Of a stretch of 64,000 nucleotides of DNA, positions 37,476 to 46,451 are shown one piece after another. The notes below the pieces were generated by a model. That model did no database searches. It had not been told where the DNA came from and worked only from the letters and a program-made list of their open reading frames with translations. Positions within the stretch are counted from its first letter, which is position 1; each line of letters starts with the position of its first letter. This stretch comes from Niastella caeni (lineage in GTDB: Bacteria; Bacteroidota; Bacteroidia; Chitinophagales; Chitinophagaceae). The DNA lies in assembly GCF_004834005.1 (NCBI RefSeq), contig NZ_STFF01000011.1, positions 124,001-188,000 on the forward strand. Direction: 5' to 3'. A program made the translations under genes and the position numbers.

Positions 37476-38309
37476 TCACCATCCGGCTACCAATAAATTC
37501 CTTGCGGCCTTTTCGCCACATTTCTGATACCGGGCATAGGCCCTGGCAGCGTTGCTTCTGATACTTTCAACCGGTTCATTTTTAATATAACTGGTCAATG
37601 CATCATGCAGGGTATAAGCTTCGGGGCACATTAAACCTGTAGTCCATACCAATGGGTTTGCTTTAGTGGGTGCTAACAGGGGCGTGAAGTACTTTTTACT
37701 TTTACAGGCTAATATAATGGCATCGCGTGTAAGGCTATCTGTATTTTGAAAACGCTGGTTCAGGCTGAAATCCATAAGCCCATCGTGGCCTATATAGGCA
37801 ATTAGTTTTCCGTTGCCATTGATGCCTACTGTATGACCGTTGATTTGCAGCGTATCTTTCACCTGCCCGGCACAGCTTTTAAAAAAATCAATGGTACATT
37901 CCTTAATATACCTTCCGTCATAGGCATCCGCTACCAGGTAATACTTCTTCCATTTGTGCTTAAACACCAATCGCTCCAGCCGTACATAGTCTGTCTTGTA
38001 TTTTTTTATAAACACCCATTCCTTACTGTTTTTAAAATATGTGCTAATGCCTGCACTGCATCCCCAGTATAAATTACTGTTGGGGTCCTGGCCGTTTCCG
38101 ATGCCGGCAGGAACAGGCACTATGCCCTGGTATTTATTATCGCATAATGCTACAAATACATGAACAGTTTTTACCGATGTATCGTACCGGCTGGTCTGGA
38201 ACGCTGAAAGCGATTGTGATTGTATCGTGCCTGTATTGATGGGGGAAGGCTGGTATTGACAGCCCATGAATAACTGGCCTAATAAAGAAAAAAGCATTAG
38301 TCGGTTCAA
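37476..38309 (-). CDS. putative lipoprotein, unknown function
   Basis: 277 residues. N-terminal MNRLMLFSLLGQLFMGCQ fits a lipoprotein signal with the lipobox Cys17. The middle is beta/alpha with a Cys-containing segment (LYWGCSAGISTYF), and NGHTVGINGNGKLIAYIGHDGLMDF suggests a binding fold; the C-terminus has a helical CGEKAARNLL. It resembles uncharacterised Bacteroidota proteins but I recognise no domain. Convergent with the hybrid kinase gene, separated by 31 bp. Confidence 0.65.
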   Translation of the reverse strand: MNRLMLFSLLGQLFMGCQYQPSPINTGTIQSQSLSAFQTSRYDTSVKTVHVFVALCDNKYQGIVPVPAGIGNGQDPNSNLYWGCSAGISTYFKNSKEWVFIKKYKTDYVRLERLVFKHKWKKYYLVADAYDGRYIKECTIDFFKSCAGQVKDTLQINGHTVGINGNGKLIAYIGHDGLMDFSLNQRFQNTDSLTRDAIILACKSKKYFTPLLAPTKANPLVWTTGLMCPEAYTLHDALTSYIKNEPVESIRSNAARAYARYQKCGEKAARNLLVAGW

Positions 38310-38514
38310 GCAATGGTATTTTAATATCGTTAAGATTCAAAACGGCCTGAATTCCATAAAGGTGTAACACAAATTGGTTATAGCACGCTTAAAAGTAATT
38401 CGGCAATTGTACCCAAAAAAGCGTATCTTCAGGCAAATAGTAGTTGAAAGGCGTACCTGGTTTGCCACATCCCATAATCTTCCTTCCTTCTGCTTCTATC
38501 TTAAAAGGTATCAC

Positions 38515-38799
38515 ATGTTATTCTTAAAAGAACATCTTAAAGGCAATGAGTATAACTGGAAAAATAATGCCATTCATTCTTTTTATGCCACTGAACCAGA
38601 CCGTCGCCTCTTTGATCGTTTAAACGGCAACCAGATGCTATTCATTATTAACTACTTTGGTAAGTCATTAGGAAGATTGACGTTGCGGGATGGCCAAAAA
38701 ATTGAAGATCTTATTTTAACTCAAATGCCTGAAAATACAAAAAGTGAATTGTCGGTCTTTAACTGGTTGCGTGGGGTCTATTTGTATTACGGTAATTAA
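38515..38799 (+). CDS. small protein, unknown function
   Basis: 94 residues from the ATG at 38515 (MLFLKEHLKGNEYNW). Mixed alpha/beta with NGNQMLFIINYFGKSLGRL and a C-terminal LYYGN. No signal peptide. Family not recognised. The frame continues open upstream to 38374 but without a convincing start. It stands at the head of the RRM/helicase cluster, 39 bp before the first RRM gene, and may be co-transcribed with it. Confidence 0.6.
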   Translation: MLFLKEHLKGNEYNWKNNAIHSFYATEPDRRLFDRLNGNQMLFIINYFGKSLGRLTLRDGQKIEDLILTQMPENTKSELSVFNWLRGVYLYYGN

Positions 38800-38838
38800 T
38801 AAAACCTGAATTATTTTAGTCATCAAAACCCTGTTTCC

Positions 38839-39090
38839 ATGAATATCCAGGTTTACAATCTAAGTAGAAATACCAGTGATGCCGATCTAAGGAAATTGTT
38901 TTCGCCATATGGAGTTGTTGATTCTGCAGAAGTAATGCGCGATAAATTGAACGGCCGTTCAAAAGGGAACGGCATTATAGATATGCCGGTTGAACGCGAT
39001 GCAAGGCAGGCCATTGTGGCCCTTGATCAAACGCTTATGGACGGTAAAAAGATCTCTGTAAGCGAGTTACGATTACCCCCCAATTGGTAG
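38839..39090 (+). CDS. RRM-type RNA-binding protein
   Basis: 83 residues, one RNA-recognition motif: RNP2 IQVYNL at the start and a degenerate RNP1 (RSKGNGIIDM) where the usual aromatic residues (KGFGFV) are lost, so its RNA contacts are weakened. Such single-RRM proteins are typical of cyanobacteria and Bacteroidota and are often cold-induced. Next to it is a DEAD-box helicase. A second, canonical RRM gene lies 3.2 kb downstream. Confidence 0.85.
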   Translation: MNIQVYNLSRNTSDADLRKLFSPYGVVDSAEVMRDKLNGRSKGNGIIDMPVERDARQAIVALDQTLMDGKKISVSELRLPPNW

Positions 39091-39216
39091 CCGCCAGGAG
39101 AAGGGTTGTGTTTAAATTACATAAAAGTGATGCCGCCACGGCGTAGTTAACTCATACTAAATGAGCGAATTAGCCCGATAATTGAATGTTTTTCAATAAT
39201 AACTATAAAAAAACCG

Positions 39217-39224
39217 TACCTTCG
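39217..39224 (+). promoter_or_regulatory. -7-like box TACCTTCG for the DEAD-box helicase
   Basis: One mismatch to TANNTTTG. It would give a ~120-nt leader before the TTG start at 39351, a length often seen in cold-shock helicase mRNAs. Confidence 0.35.
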
Positions 39225-39350
39225 CGTAACTTATTTCCTCCCTGCACTATCTTGATTTCTGCTTTTCAACATTTGTGAAGGTAAGATCGTAAGCTTGGTA
39301 TGTGTCTTTCATTGGCCGCTTACCATCATTATTAATTTAAATTTCAATCA

Positions 39351-40601
39351 TTGTCATTCGAAAAGTTAAAGGTTATTGAGCCCATATTAAAAGCGCTTAA
39401 AAACGAAGGTTATACACAACCTACTCCCATTCAGGAACAATCTATTCCGGTTATACTTCAACGAAAAGACCTTTTTGGCTGTGCCCAAACCGGCACAGGT
39501 AAAACGGCTGCTTTTGCTATTCCTGTTCTTCAATTATTACACGAGCAGCAACAACCTGTAAAACAAAAGCCGGCTATTAAAGCGTTGGTACTAACGCCTA
39601 CCCGCGAACTGGCTATTCAGATCCAGGAAAGTTTTGAAGCTTATGGAAAATTTACCGGGTTAAACCAGGTAGTTATATTTGGTGGGGTATCGCAGGTGGC
39701 GCAGGTAAATGCATTGCGAAGAGGGGTGGATATTTTAGTGGCCACACCCGGTCGCCTGCTCGACCTCATCAATCAGCGTATTGTAAATCTCAGCGACATC
39801 CGGTTATTGGTACTGGATGAAGCAGACCGCATGCTGGACATGGGATTTGTGCACGATGTACAAAAGATCATCGCCAGGGTTCCTAAGCAAAGGCAAACGC
39901 TCTTCTTTTCCGCTACCATGGCGCCTGCCATCCGCAAGCTGGCAGACACATTATTGATCAACCCGGTTAAAGTTGAAGTAACACCAGTTTCCACAACTGC
40001 TGAAACCGTAAGACAAACCGTTTGTTATGTGGAGAAAAGAAACAAGCCATCGTTGTTATTGCACCTGTTGACCAACAAGGATATTCATATGGCGTTGGTT
40101 TTCACCCGTACCAAACATGGGGCTGATAAGGTTGCCAAAGGCCTGAATAATGCAGGCGTGGCGGCAGAAGCTATACATGGGAACAAATCTCAACAGGCAC
40201 GGCAAAGAGCCCTGAACCTGTTCAGGTCAAAGCAAATAAAGGTACTGGTGGCCACAGACATTGCAGCCAGGGGTATAGATATAGATGAGCTTTCGCATGT
40301 TATAAATTATGAATTGCCCAATGTTCCGGAAACCTATGTGCACCGCATTGGCCGTACCGGCCGGGCAGGCGCCCGCGGCATTGCGCTTTCATTCTGTGAT
40401 AGTGAGGAAAGAGTATACCTGCGTGATATTCAAAAGCTCATTACCAGTACAATACCAGTAGATAATGAGCATCCTTATCAGGATGCTATAGGCAATAATA
40501 AAATCGGTCAATCTTTCAAAACGCCGGTTACCCCTAAAACTTCCAACCATTTTTCAAGGGGTAATAAGCCACGAAGAAGATACCATAAATCAGTTCAATA
40601 A
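39351..40601 (+). CDS. DEAD-box RNA helicase
   Basis: 416 residues. The Q motif (FEKLKVIEPILKAL, GYTQPTPIQ), motif I AQTGTGKT, Ia PTRELA, motif II DEAD within VLDEADRMLDMG, motif III SAT, and motif VI HRIGRTGR are all intact, and the C-terminal tail is short and basic (KPRRRYHKSVQ). It unwinds RNA with ATP, most likely in ribosome assembly or cold adaptation. The start is a TTG: an in-frame TAA at 39333 excludes upstream ATGs and the Q motif begins six residues in. The 250-bp upstream region suggests a long 5' leader. Confidence 0.93.
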   Translation: MSFEKLKVIEPILKALKNEGYTQPTPIQEQSIPVILQRKDLFGCAQTGTGKTAAFAIPVLQLLHEQQQPVKQKPAIKALVLTPTRELAIQIQESFEAYGKFTGLNQVVIFGGVSQVAQVNALRRGVDILVATPGRLLDLINQRIVNLSDIRLLVLDEADRMLDMGFVHDVQKIIARVPKQRQTLFFSATMAPAIRKLADTLLINPVKVEVTPVSTTAETVRQTVCYVEKRNKPSLLLHLLTNKDIHMALVFTRTKHGADKVAKGLNNAGVAAEAIHGNKSQQARQRALNLFRSKQIKVLVATDIAARGIDIDELSHVINYELPNVPETYVHRIGRTGRAGARGIALSFCDSEERVYLRDIQKLITSTIPVDNEHPYQDAIGNNKIGQSFKTPVTPKTSNHFSRGNKPRRRYHKSVQ

Positions 40602-40627
40602 TTGTCTTAAATTATAAATGTTTATTT

Positions 40628-40879
40628 ATGACAAACGCGCAGATAGAAAAATTCCTGGAAAATAATTACCTTGATAAAGCTCCTGTTAAGGTTAGCTTTA
40701 AAACAAGGAAGCCCCTGGTAGGCATTTTTATTAAAACAGCCGATTATGGTGAACTGAAGTCAAAGAACTTCTGGCGGATCGTTGGCGAAGTGAATATCGA
40801 GAGCTACAAAAAGTCGAAAGATATGAACCTGGCAAGGATGTTCAACGGATCTGAGATCACCAAATTATCTGCTCCCTGA
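40628..40879 (+). CDS. small protein downstream of the DEAD-box helicase, unknown function
   Basis: 83 residues, mixed charge, with VKVSFKTRKPLVGIFIKTAD and FWRIVGEVNIESY, looking like a small beta barrel or SH3/Sm-like fold (inference). No named family recognised. Located 26 bp after the helicase stop, so very likely translated from the same mRNA; a role in RNA handling is possible by association only. Confidence 0.65.
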   Translation: MTNAQIEKFLENNYLDKAPVKVSFKTRKPLVGIFIKTADYGELKSKNFWRIVGEVNIESYKKSKDMNLARMFNGSEITKLSAP

Positions 40880-40991
40880 TCAGTAGTTATTAGTCCGTAT
40901 AATATCAGCAATTGATTACCCGCTATTGCGTTGATCCGGATGGTAATGCATCTGTCAATGGCAATGAGTGCTTAAACCTGCTTGTCATTTT

Positions 40992-42065
40992 ATGTTACGT
41001 TCTATCATTACCGGTACAGGATGTTATATTCCACCTGTTATTAAAAAAAACAGCGACTTTATTACCTGGAGTTTTTATGGGGTAAATAACCAGCCGCTCA
41101 ATCTTCCCTCGCAGGAAATTGTAAAGAAGTTCGAGCAAATTACCGGCATAGAAGAGCGCCGCTATGTTCCTGACAATACCAATACGTCTGATATTGCTGC
41201 CCTGGCCGCGAAACTGGCTATTGAAGATAGCGGTATCGATGCGGAAACAATTGACCAGATCATTGTGGCCCATAACTATGGAGACGTAAAAAAAGGCAGG
41301 GTGCAATCCGACACAGTGCCTTCTTTGGCATCGAGGGTAAAACATTTGCTGGGGATCAGTAATCCGTATTGCGTACCATATGACATCCTGTTTGGTTGTC
41401 CCGGATGGTTACAGGGATTGATACAGGCGGATGTTTTTTTTAAAGCCGGCAGCGCAAAAACCTGCCTGGTCATTGGCGCCGAAACGTTGTCGAGAGTGCT
41501 CGATGAATACGACAGGGACAGTATGATCTTTTCAGATGGCGCCGGAGCCTGCCTTGTTGAGTATAAGGAAACAGGTAATGTGCAGGCAGGTATATTAGGT
41601 ACCAGTACGAGGTCCGATTGCCTGCAGGAAGCTTATTTTATAGATTTTGGCGAATCCTTTCAGCCCGCATCAAATTCGGGTACGCGTTATATTAAAATGA
41701 AGGGAAGAAAAGTGTATGAGTATGCGGTACGCCATGTGCCAGAAGCCATGAAAGGATGCCTTGAAAAAAGTGGCATCGCCATTGGGGAGTTGAAGAAAAT
41801 ATTTATTCATCAGGCCAACGAAAAAATGGATGAAGCTATAGTCAATGCTTTTTATGATCTGTATGGCATGCAGGCGCCGGAAAACATAATGCCAATGAGC
41901 ATACACTGGCTGGGAAACAGTTCTGTAGCCACCATTCCAACATTATATGACCTGGTGCGTAAGAGAAAAATAGAGGACCAGCAGTTACATTCAGGAGATG
42001 TGGTTTTATTTGCATCTGTTGGCGCCGGTATGAATATAAATGCAGTTTGTTACCGGTGCGAATGA
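40992..42065 (+). CDS. 3-oxoacyl-ACP synthase III (FabH-like)
   Basis: 357 residues, thiolase fold. Catalytic triad Cys136 (LFGCPGWLQG), His273 (FIHQAN) and Asn309 (WLGNSSVA) are present; N-terminal IITGTGCYIPP. KAS III enzymes condense acyl-CoA with malonyl-ACP; this stand-alone copy could act in fatty-acid start or in a specialised lipid pathway. The ATG at 40992 fits the family; the frame runs 8 codons further upstream. Cluster mates are RNA-related, so the location gives no functional hint. Confidence 0.87.
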   Translation: MLRSIITGTGCYIPPVIKKNSDFITWSFYGVNNQPLNLPSQEIVKKFEQITGIEERRYVPDNTNTSDIAALAAKLAIEDSGIDAETIDQIIVAHNYGDVKKGRVQSDTVPSLASRVKHLLGISNPYCVPYDILFGCPGWLQGLIQADVFFKAGSAKTCLVIGAETLSRVLDEYDRDSMIFSDGAGACLVEYKETGNVQAGILGTSTRSDCLQEAYFIDFGESFQPASNSGTRYIKMKGRKVYEYAVRHVPEAMKGCLEKSGIAIGELKKIFIHQANEKMDEAIVNAFYDLYGMQAPENIMPMSIHWLGNSSVATIPTLYDLVRKRKIEDQQLHSGDVVLFASVGAGMNINAVCYRCE

Positions 42066-42252
42066 TGACAGATCAGCAATAAACATTTATAATTGGCAGT
42101 ATCCTTTTTAAGGGTTATCTTTATTTACGACAATTGAGTTTTACAGCTTAAAGTAATTGAAACGATATTTTGCTTTATCATTCTTCTGTAAACTTTCGCT
42201 TTTTCTACTTTTTGTGAATGCTCAGTTTATTTAACATTTTAATTTTACAGTA
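42066..42252. other. 187-bp leader region of the second RRM gene
   Basis: AT-rich, no gene. TACTTTTTG at 42208-42216 is one base longer than the TANNTTTG box. A long 5' leader before an RRM gene is expected for cold-inducible control (inference). Confidence 0.35.
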
Positions 42253-42540
42253 ATGAACTTGTACGTTTCAAATTTAGGTTTTCATGTTAATGAAAATGAC
42301 CTAACGAATTTATTTTCGGCTTATGGTAATGTTACCTCAGCCAAAATAATCACCGACAGAGAGACCGGCAAATCACGTGGTTTCGCTTTTGTTGAAATGC
42401 AATCTGAAGATGAAGGTAAGAAAGCCATCGCGGGTTTGAATGGTAAGGATATTGAAGGCAGAAGTATTTCTGTTTCAGTTGCAAGGCCAAAGACCGACAG
42501 AGGTAATTCGTTTTCGGGCGGCCGTGGTAACAGATGGTAA
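42253..42540 (+). CDS. RRM-type RNA-binding protein (canonical)
   Basis: 95 residues. RNP2 LYVSNL at residues 2-7 and RNP1 KSRGFAFVEM intact, followed by a Gly/Arg/Ser-rich tail (FSGGRGNRW). It matches the small glycine-rich RNA-binding proteins of cyanobacteria and Bacteroidota, probably an RNA chaperone. Unlike the 38839 protein, the aromatic RNA-contact residues are kept. A strong terminator at 42595 ends the mRNA. Confidence 0.92.
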   Translation: MNLYVSNLGFHVNENDLTNLFSAYGNVTSAKIITDRETGKSRGFAFVEMQSEDEGKKAIAGLNGKDIEGRSISVSVARPKTDRGNSFSGGRGNRW

Positions 42541-42594
42541 TCATTTAACAATGTTATCTCTTGAATAATTAATAAGTAATAGGTTTATTCGAGC

Positions 42595-42635
42595 TAAAAA
42601 AGCCTCCAGATCATTAGATTTGGAGGCTTTTTGTT
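42595..42635. terminator. bidirectional intrinsic terminator after the RRM gene
   Basis: AAAAAGCCTCCA pairs with TGGAGGCTTTTT, with A and T tracts on both sides. Confidence 0.85.
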
Positions 42636-42682
42636 TCTAGTAGAATTGAAGGATTTTTACACCAGGACCAATTAAAATAAAC

Positions 42683-43615
42683 ATGCCGGGCAAAATTGGA
42701 AGAATAATAGAACAACGCACGGGGACCGAAGACCTGATCGGGCTACTGGTTGAAAAATTATCGGGAGCTGACCTTAATTCTTTGTTGCTTGAAGTTTTTT
42801 CGCGCAGGGCACAACAGCTAACTGCACCCGAACTGTTGAAACTGTATGAGAAGAACCGCTTTGTACAACCGGCGGAAACGGATTTCATTCACCTGTTAGA
42901 AAGATCGCTGCAAACGCTGCAATGTTTAACCCGTCATGGCTTTGTAGCCAGGCAAGTGTCGCCGCTTTCTCCATTGGGCGCAAGTTCTGTAGTAGCAACG
43001 GTTCACCAGGATAAGGTCGTATCGGCGCTCAGGAACTGCGAGGTGTTGTCAGATGCAACGAATGCCCTTGCGCTGCATATCGCCAGTGAGAAAAAGCGCC
43101 ATCCCAATAATGTGCATATACAATACTGCACGGTGCAACGGCATGTGCGGGCGCAGCTTTTCAATATAAAAGGATTTTCACCACACTTCACGATCGGTTG
43201 CATGGTATCTGCCGGCGTTGATACCGGCAACTATAACTTTGAAAAGAAAGCGATAAGTGAACATTTTATAGGGCTTAACGACGTGCTGACCTCCGTATTC
43301 AAAACCGGCCAGGTCAGGTTTAAGTTACAGAAAAGGGAAGGGTACCATGCATCCTTTATACCAGCCATCTTAACTTACCTTCATACAAATTTGCCGCAGC
43401 TGGAGGTAACGCAGGATGAAACGCCCGGAACGAATAATTACTACAAGGGGCTTCAGTTCAAAGCCATCATAACGTTGCAGCAGCGCGAGTTTGAGATTGC
43501 AGATGGCGGACTGGTTGATTGGACACAACAATTGCTCAACAATAAAAAGGAGCGTTTCTTCATTGCAGGGTTCGGACTTGAACTGCTGAATAAACTGGAA
43601 GAAGGGCTGCTGTAG
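42683..43615 (+). CDS. uncharacterised protein, possibly class II aminoacyl-tRNA-synthetase-like
   Basis: 310 residues, soluble. The C-terminal FFIAGFGLELLNKLEEG resembles motif 3 of class II aminoacyl-tRNA synthetases (HisRS/HisZ-like GFGIGLERL), preceded by a FEIADGGLVDWTQQLL strand-turn and by residues in the style of ATP phosphoribosyltransferase regulatory subunits. No complete motif 2 is evident. It lacks anticodon-binding or tRNA-specific parts, so a paralogue without synthetase activity is possible. Low-grade resemblance from memory only; a profile search would decide. It follows a strong terminator, so it has its own promoter. Confidence 0.55.
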   Translation: MPGKIGRIIEQRTGTEDLIGLLVEKLSGADLNSLLLEVFSRRAQQLTAPELLKLYEKNRFVQPAETDFIHLLERSLQTLQCLTRHGFVARQVSPLSPLGASSVVATVHQDKVVSALRNCEVLSDATNALALHIASEKKRHPNNVHIQYCTVQRHVRAQLFNIKGFSPHFTIGCMVSAGVDTGNYNFEKKAISEHFIGLNDVLTSVFKTGQVRFKLQKREGYHASFIPAILTYLHTNLPQLEVTQDETPGTNNYYKGLQFKAIITLQQREFEIADGGLVDWTQQLLNNKKERFFIAGFGLELLNKLEEGLL

Positions 43616-43788
43616 ATAATGAGTAAGGCCCTGCAAAAATGCAAGGCCGACCTGTTTATTAAACGTCCCTATTTGAAATTTTTTGATTTATTTTACCGTA
43701 TCGTATTTAATACGGCTCAAACTTAGGGTACAATACAACCAACCAGGTTCAATTGTATGTGAACGACTGGGTTTTGTATGTGAACACA

Positions 43789-44265
43789 TTACCTGGAAAC
43801 CAGCACCCTTAATTTGTCGAGGTCCTGTTTCTGCTCATACCTGATGGGAATTTCTTTCGAGAGCCCCGATTTCCTTACAAATGCCCGGCCCTCGATGCGA
43901 ACCAATGCTTCTTTCTTTTTATAGATCTCTGTGTGGTTTTTAATGGCTCCCAGGTTGTCAATTTTAATGGTAACCGGCAGCATGAACTCCGCATTCTTCT
44001 TTACCTGAATTTCCTGGTCCAGTACAAAGCTGCCGAAATAAGCATTATCAACATACACATCGCCTCTCGCCGCCGACAACTTTATGCCGAAATTGTTTGG
44101 ATTATAATAGATCATGTTGGCCCCCACCGTTGTTTTTAGCACCCCTGTTTCAATGAACCGTACGTTGCCAATGTCACGGAACTCCGGCTCTCTTACCTCG
44201 CCAGTGCTTTTACATGCGGAGAAGATCAAAACAAAAGCTGAAAGTAGTGTTAAAGTGAATTTCAT
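43789..44265 (-). CDS. LEA type 2-like lipoprotein
   Basis: 158 residues. Lipoprotein signal MKFTLTLLSAFVLIFSAC with lipobox Cys18. The following domain contains IYYNPNNFGIKLSAARGDVYV, the LEA14-like (water stress) signature, and ends in a basic KLRVLVSR. LEA_2-type domains are fibronectin-III-like; here in an outer-membrane or periplasmic lipoprotein probably linked to osmotic or envelope stress (inference). Single gene. Confidence 0.78.
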   Translation of the reverse strand: MKFTLTLLSAFVLIFSACKSTGEVREPEFRDIGNVRFIETGVLKTTVGANMIYYNPNNFGIKLSAARGDVYVDNAYFGSFVLDQEIQVKKNAEFMLPVTIKIDNLGAIKNHTEIYKKKEALVRIEGRAFVRKSGLSKEIPIRYEQKQDLDKLRVLVSR

Positions 44266-44577
44266 AATTACTGGTTTAGATAGCTGTAATAAAAGAAGAT
44301 TTGTAATTGGAAGGGAAACTATCAGGCCAGTTTAAGTTAACAGTTTATAAAAACAGTTTTTTAACAAATCTGGTAGAGCACCGCAAACAAGACATAACCC
44401 TGGAAGAAATGATCCATTTGTTGCATGTAATGCGCCAAAAAAGAAACCGATAGCGGTTTTGTGTACCGGATTAATTTGGATATAAATATAGTAATGAATG
44501 CAGCTATGCAATTTGAGTAAACCCGTATCTTGCATTGCTGATTCCCGATATAAAATAGCATTAAGAATAAATTTAAC
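44266..44577. other. 312-bp intergenic region between divergent genes
   Basis: AT-rich, no gene, no repeat. No exact -7 box is seen; it serves as promoter space for the LEA2 lipoprotein and the NTF2-like protein genes. Confidence 0.4.
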
Positions 44578-45087
44578 ATGAAGCGCCTGACTTTATTCCT
44601 GTCCTTAATCTTTTTATCCTTCTTTGTATTTAGCCAAAAAAATGAATCGGCCGACCGTAAAGACATTAAGAAACTTTTGTCGACGTTTATGAATTGCTTG
44701 ATTAAAAAGGACAGCGTGACTTTTTATAACCTTTTTCATAACGAACCCATAGTATGGGTTGGGGTTTTTAAAGATAAAACCCAGCAAGACCGGTTAAAGA
44801 AAGATAGTACCAGGAAGAATTATTTCGCAAGTTCCTATAAAAGCTTTTATCGCAGTATTTCCGATATGGGCGCTGATGAAGAAAAGTTTTACAACATAGA
44901 TATTAACGAAGATGGAAATATTGCGGCCGTAACTTTTGATTATAGCTTTTGGGAAAGCAGGAAAAAAATTAACTGGGGTAAAGAAAGCTGGGGGCTTGTA
45001 AAAATTAATGGACAATGGAAAATTACAAGCGTCATCTTCTCCCTTGAATTTGAAAGTATCAATCCTGAACCTAATAAGAAGAAATAA
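44578..45087 (+). CDS. secreted NTF2-like / DUF4440-type protein
   Basis: 169 residues. Signal peptide MKRLTLFLSLIFLSFFVFSQ. The rest has the small cone-shaped NTF2-like pattern: helices 30-55 (DIKKLLSTFMNCLIKKD), the FYNLFHNEPIVW strand, and the closing EESWGLVKINGQWKITSVIFS strand. No catalytic residues can be named; such proteins are typical binding or lumazine-type domains of unknown ligand. It precedes the next gene by 12 bp, so likely co-transcribed. Confidence 0.72.
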   Translation: MKRLTLFLSLIFLSFFVFSQKNESADRKDIKKLLSTFMNCLIKKDSVTFYNLFHNEPIVWVGVFKDKTQQDRLKKDSTRKNYFASSYKSFYRSISDMGADEEKFYNIDINEDGNIAAVTFDYSFWESRKKINWGKESWGLVKINGQWKITSVIFSLEFESINPEPNKKK

Positions 45088-45099
45088 AGCACTGAACTG

Positions 45100-45981
45100 G
45101 TGAATTCGGAACGGATAAAGAACCGCATTGGCATAGCAGCGTACGAACTGGGCAAAAGTCCGGTTGTTCATTTTGCCGATCAACTGGCAATGGCCAATGA
45201 GTTGGCTGAAGGGGTGCAGTCACCTAACGATTTTGAAATACTCCATCATCATTTATATAATCATAGCCATCCCCATATGCGGAGGCTTGGTAGTCTGGCT
45301 TTGCTGAACCTTCCTTACAGCTTATACCAGCAGGCGGCCAAATGGGCGGAAAAAGATCTGCAAGACGAATTCAAATGGGTACAGTATGATGCTGTACGCT
45401 TTTTTTATGTAAACGCTACCCTTGACGAACAGATTGTACAACGCATAGGGGAGATGCAAACGCAGGACAGCGACCTGCTCAAGGCTATTCAACAGGTACA
45501 AAACGCCTCCCGGGAAATTAAAAATTCCTACCAGGCAACTTTAACTGCCAGGAGCCATTTCAATTTGCAATTCAGCATTCCTGAAAACTGGGTTGTAAAA
45601 GAGAGTAATGAAACGACTGTTGTTTATTCATCACCTGATTTTGAAAGCCTGCAATTGTCAAAAAACAAATGCCTGTCAACCTTGAAGGTCCAGTTTATAC
45701 CTGGTCTCACCCCGGAAGAAATAAAAGAAATGATTGAGCTGAATATGGAGCTGATGGAAGATACGAATGAGGTATTGGCCGGCTATGAAACAGGAAAGAA
45801 AGATAGAAGAATATTATTTACCCGTAAGCCTGCAGCAAATTTCCCTGATTTTATTATCCGCGAATTTATCGATTGTGGATCGGCCCTTGCTGTTGTTAGT
45901 GTGCTGTCTCCTTTGGCACACATAGAATTTGCCCTGTCAAGGAATACGTCTACTTTAAATTCTTTTACGTTTTGCCCTTAG
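45100..45981 (+). CDS. uncharacterised two-domain protein
   Basis: 293 residues, no signal peptide. The N-terminal ~145 residues are helical and resemble HEAT-like repeats (LAMANELAEG; RRLGSLALLNLPYSLYQQ). The C-terminal half (from about 150, FNLQFSIPENWVV ... LSTLKVQFIPGLTPEE) resembles PsbP/DcrB-like domains. Such a fusion is not one I can name. The GTG at 45100 is used because an in-frame TAA at 45085 leaves no upstream start. Operon with the NTF2-like gene (12 bp gap). Confidence 0.6.
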   Translation: MNSERIKNRIGIAAYELGKSPVVHFADQLAMANELAEGVQSPNDFEILHHHLYNHSHPHMRRLGSLALLNLPYSLYQQAAKWAEKDLQDEFKWVQYDAVRFFYVNATLDEQIVQRIGEMQTQDSDLLKAIQQVQNASREIKNSYQATLTARSHFNLQFSIPENWVVKESNETTVVYSSPDFESLQLSKNKCLSTLKVQFIPGLTPEEIKEMIELNMELMEDTNEVLAGYETGKKDRRILFTRKPAANFPDFIIREFIDCGSALAVVSVLSPLAHIEFALSRNTSTLNSFTFCP

Positions 45982-46108
45982 AATTATTCGTTTAGATATC
46001 CGGTTTATTTATATGTTATGTCTATGTTATAAAATTATCTATTTTGCCAGTAATTGAATCCGACCTATTATAAAGAAAACAAATATTCAAAAAATCTAAT
46101 GATCTAGT

Positions 46109-46390
46109 ATGGAAAAACCTTCTACTACATTTCATGTCGAACCCCAAAAGGTATACGACAAACAAAGCAACATGTTAACCTGGTATGTTACGGAAAGCGG
46201 TATAGTTAACGTATGGTTGCAACATGGCGCTTCTGAAAGCTACAAGCTAACTGATATAAATGGGCGTATAATTAATCAGGGAGATTTAAAAGATGGACGG
46301 GTTATGTTCACTGAGCTGGAACGGAGCATATATACGATACACGTAAATACCGCCAAAGGAACCATAAGAAAGGAAATAGATATTCAATAG
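46109..46390 (+). CDS. stand-alone T9SS-sorting-domain-like protein, no signal peptide
   Basis: 93 residues. The last ~60 residues (YKLTDINGRIINQGDLKDG ... FTELERSIYTIHVNTAKGTI) follow the beta-sandwich pattern of type IX C-terminal sorting domains (D-x-NGR-x-I, then L...G-x-Y-x-x-V). There is no signal peptide and no upstream domain, so it cannot be exported as it stands; it could be a fragment, a trimmed remnant, or a cytosolic relative. Terminator at 46403. Confidence 0.55.
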   Translation: MEKPSTTFHVEPQKVYDKQSNMLTWYVTESGIVNVWLQHGASESYKLTDINGRIINQGDLKDGRVMFTELERSIYTIHVNTAKGTIRKEIDIQ

Positions 46391-46402
46391 TATACGGCAA
46401 CT

Positions 46403-46444
46403 AAAAAAAATCCCCGCTGGTAAAAGCAGCGGGGATTTTTTTTG
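46403..46444. terminator. bidirectional intrinsic terminator
   Basis: AAATCCCCGCTG pairs with CAGCGGGGATTT; A8 before and T8 after. It serves the T9SS-like gene and the convergent lipoprotein gene at 46452. Confidence 0.9.
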
Positions 46445-46451
46445 ATCATAG

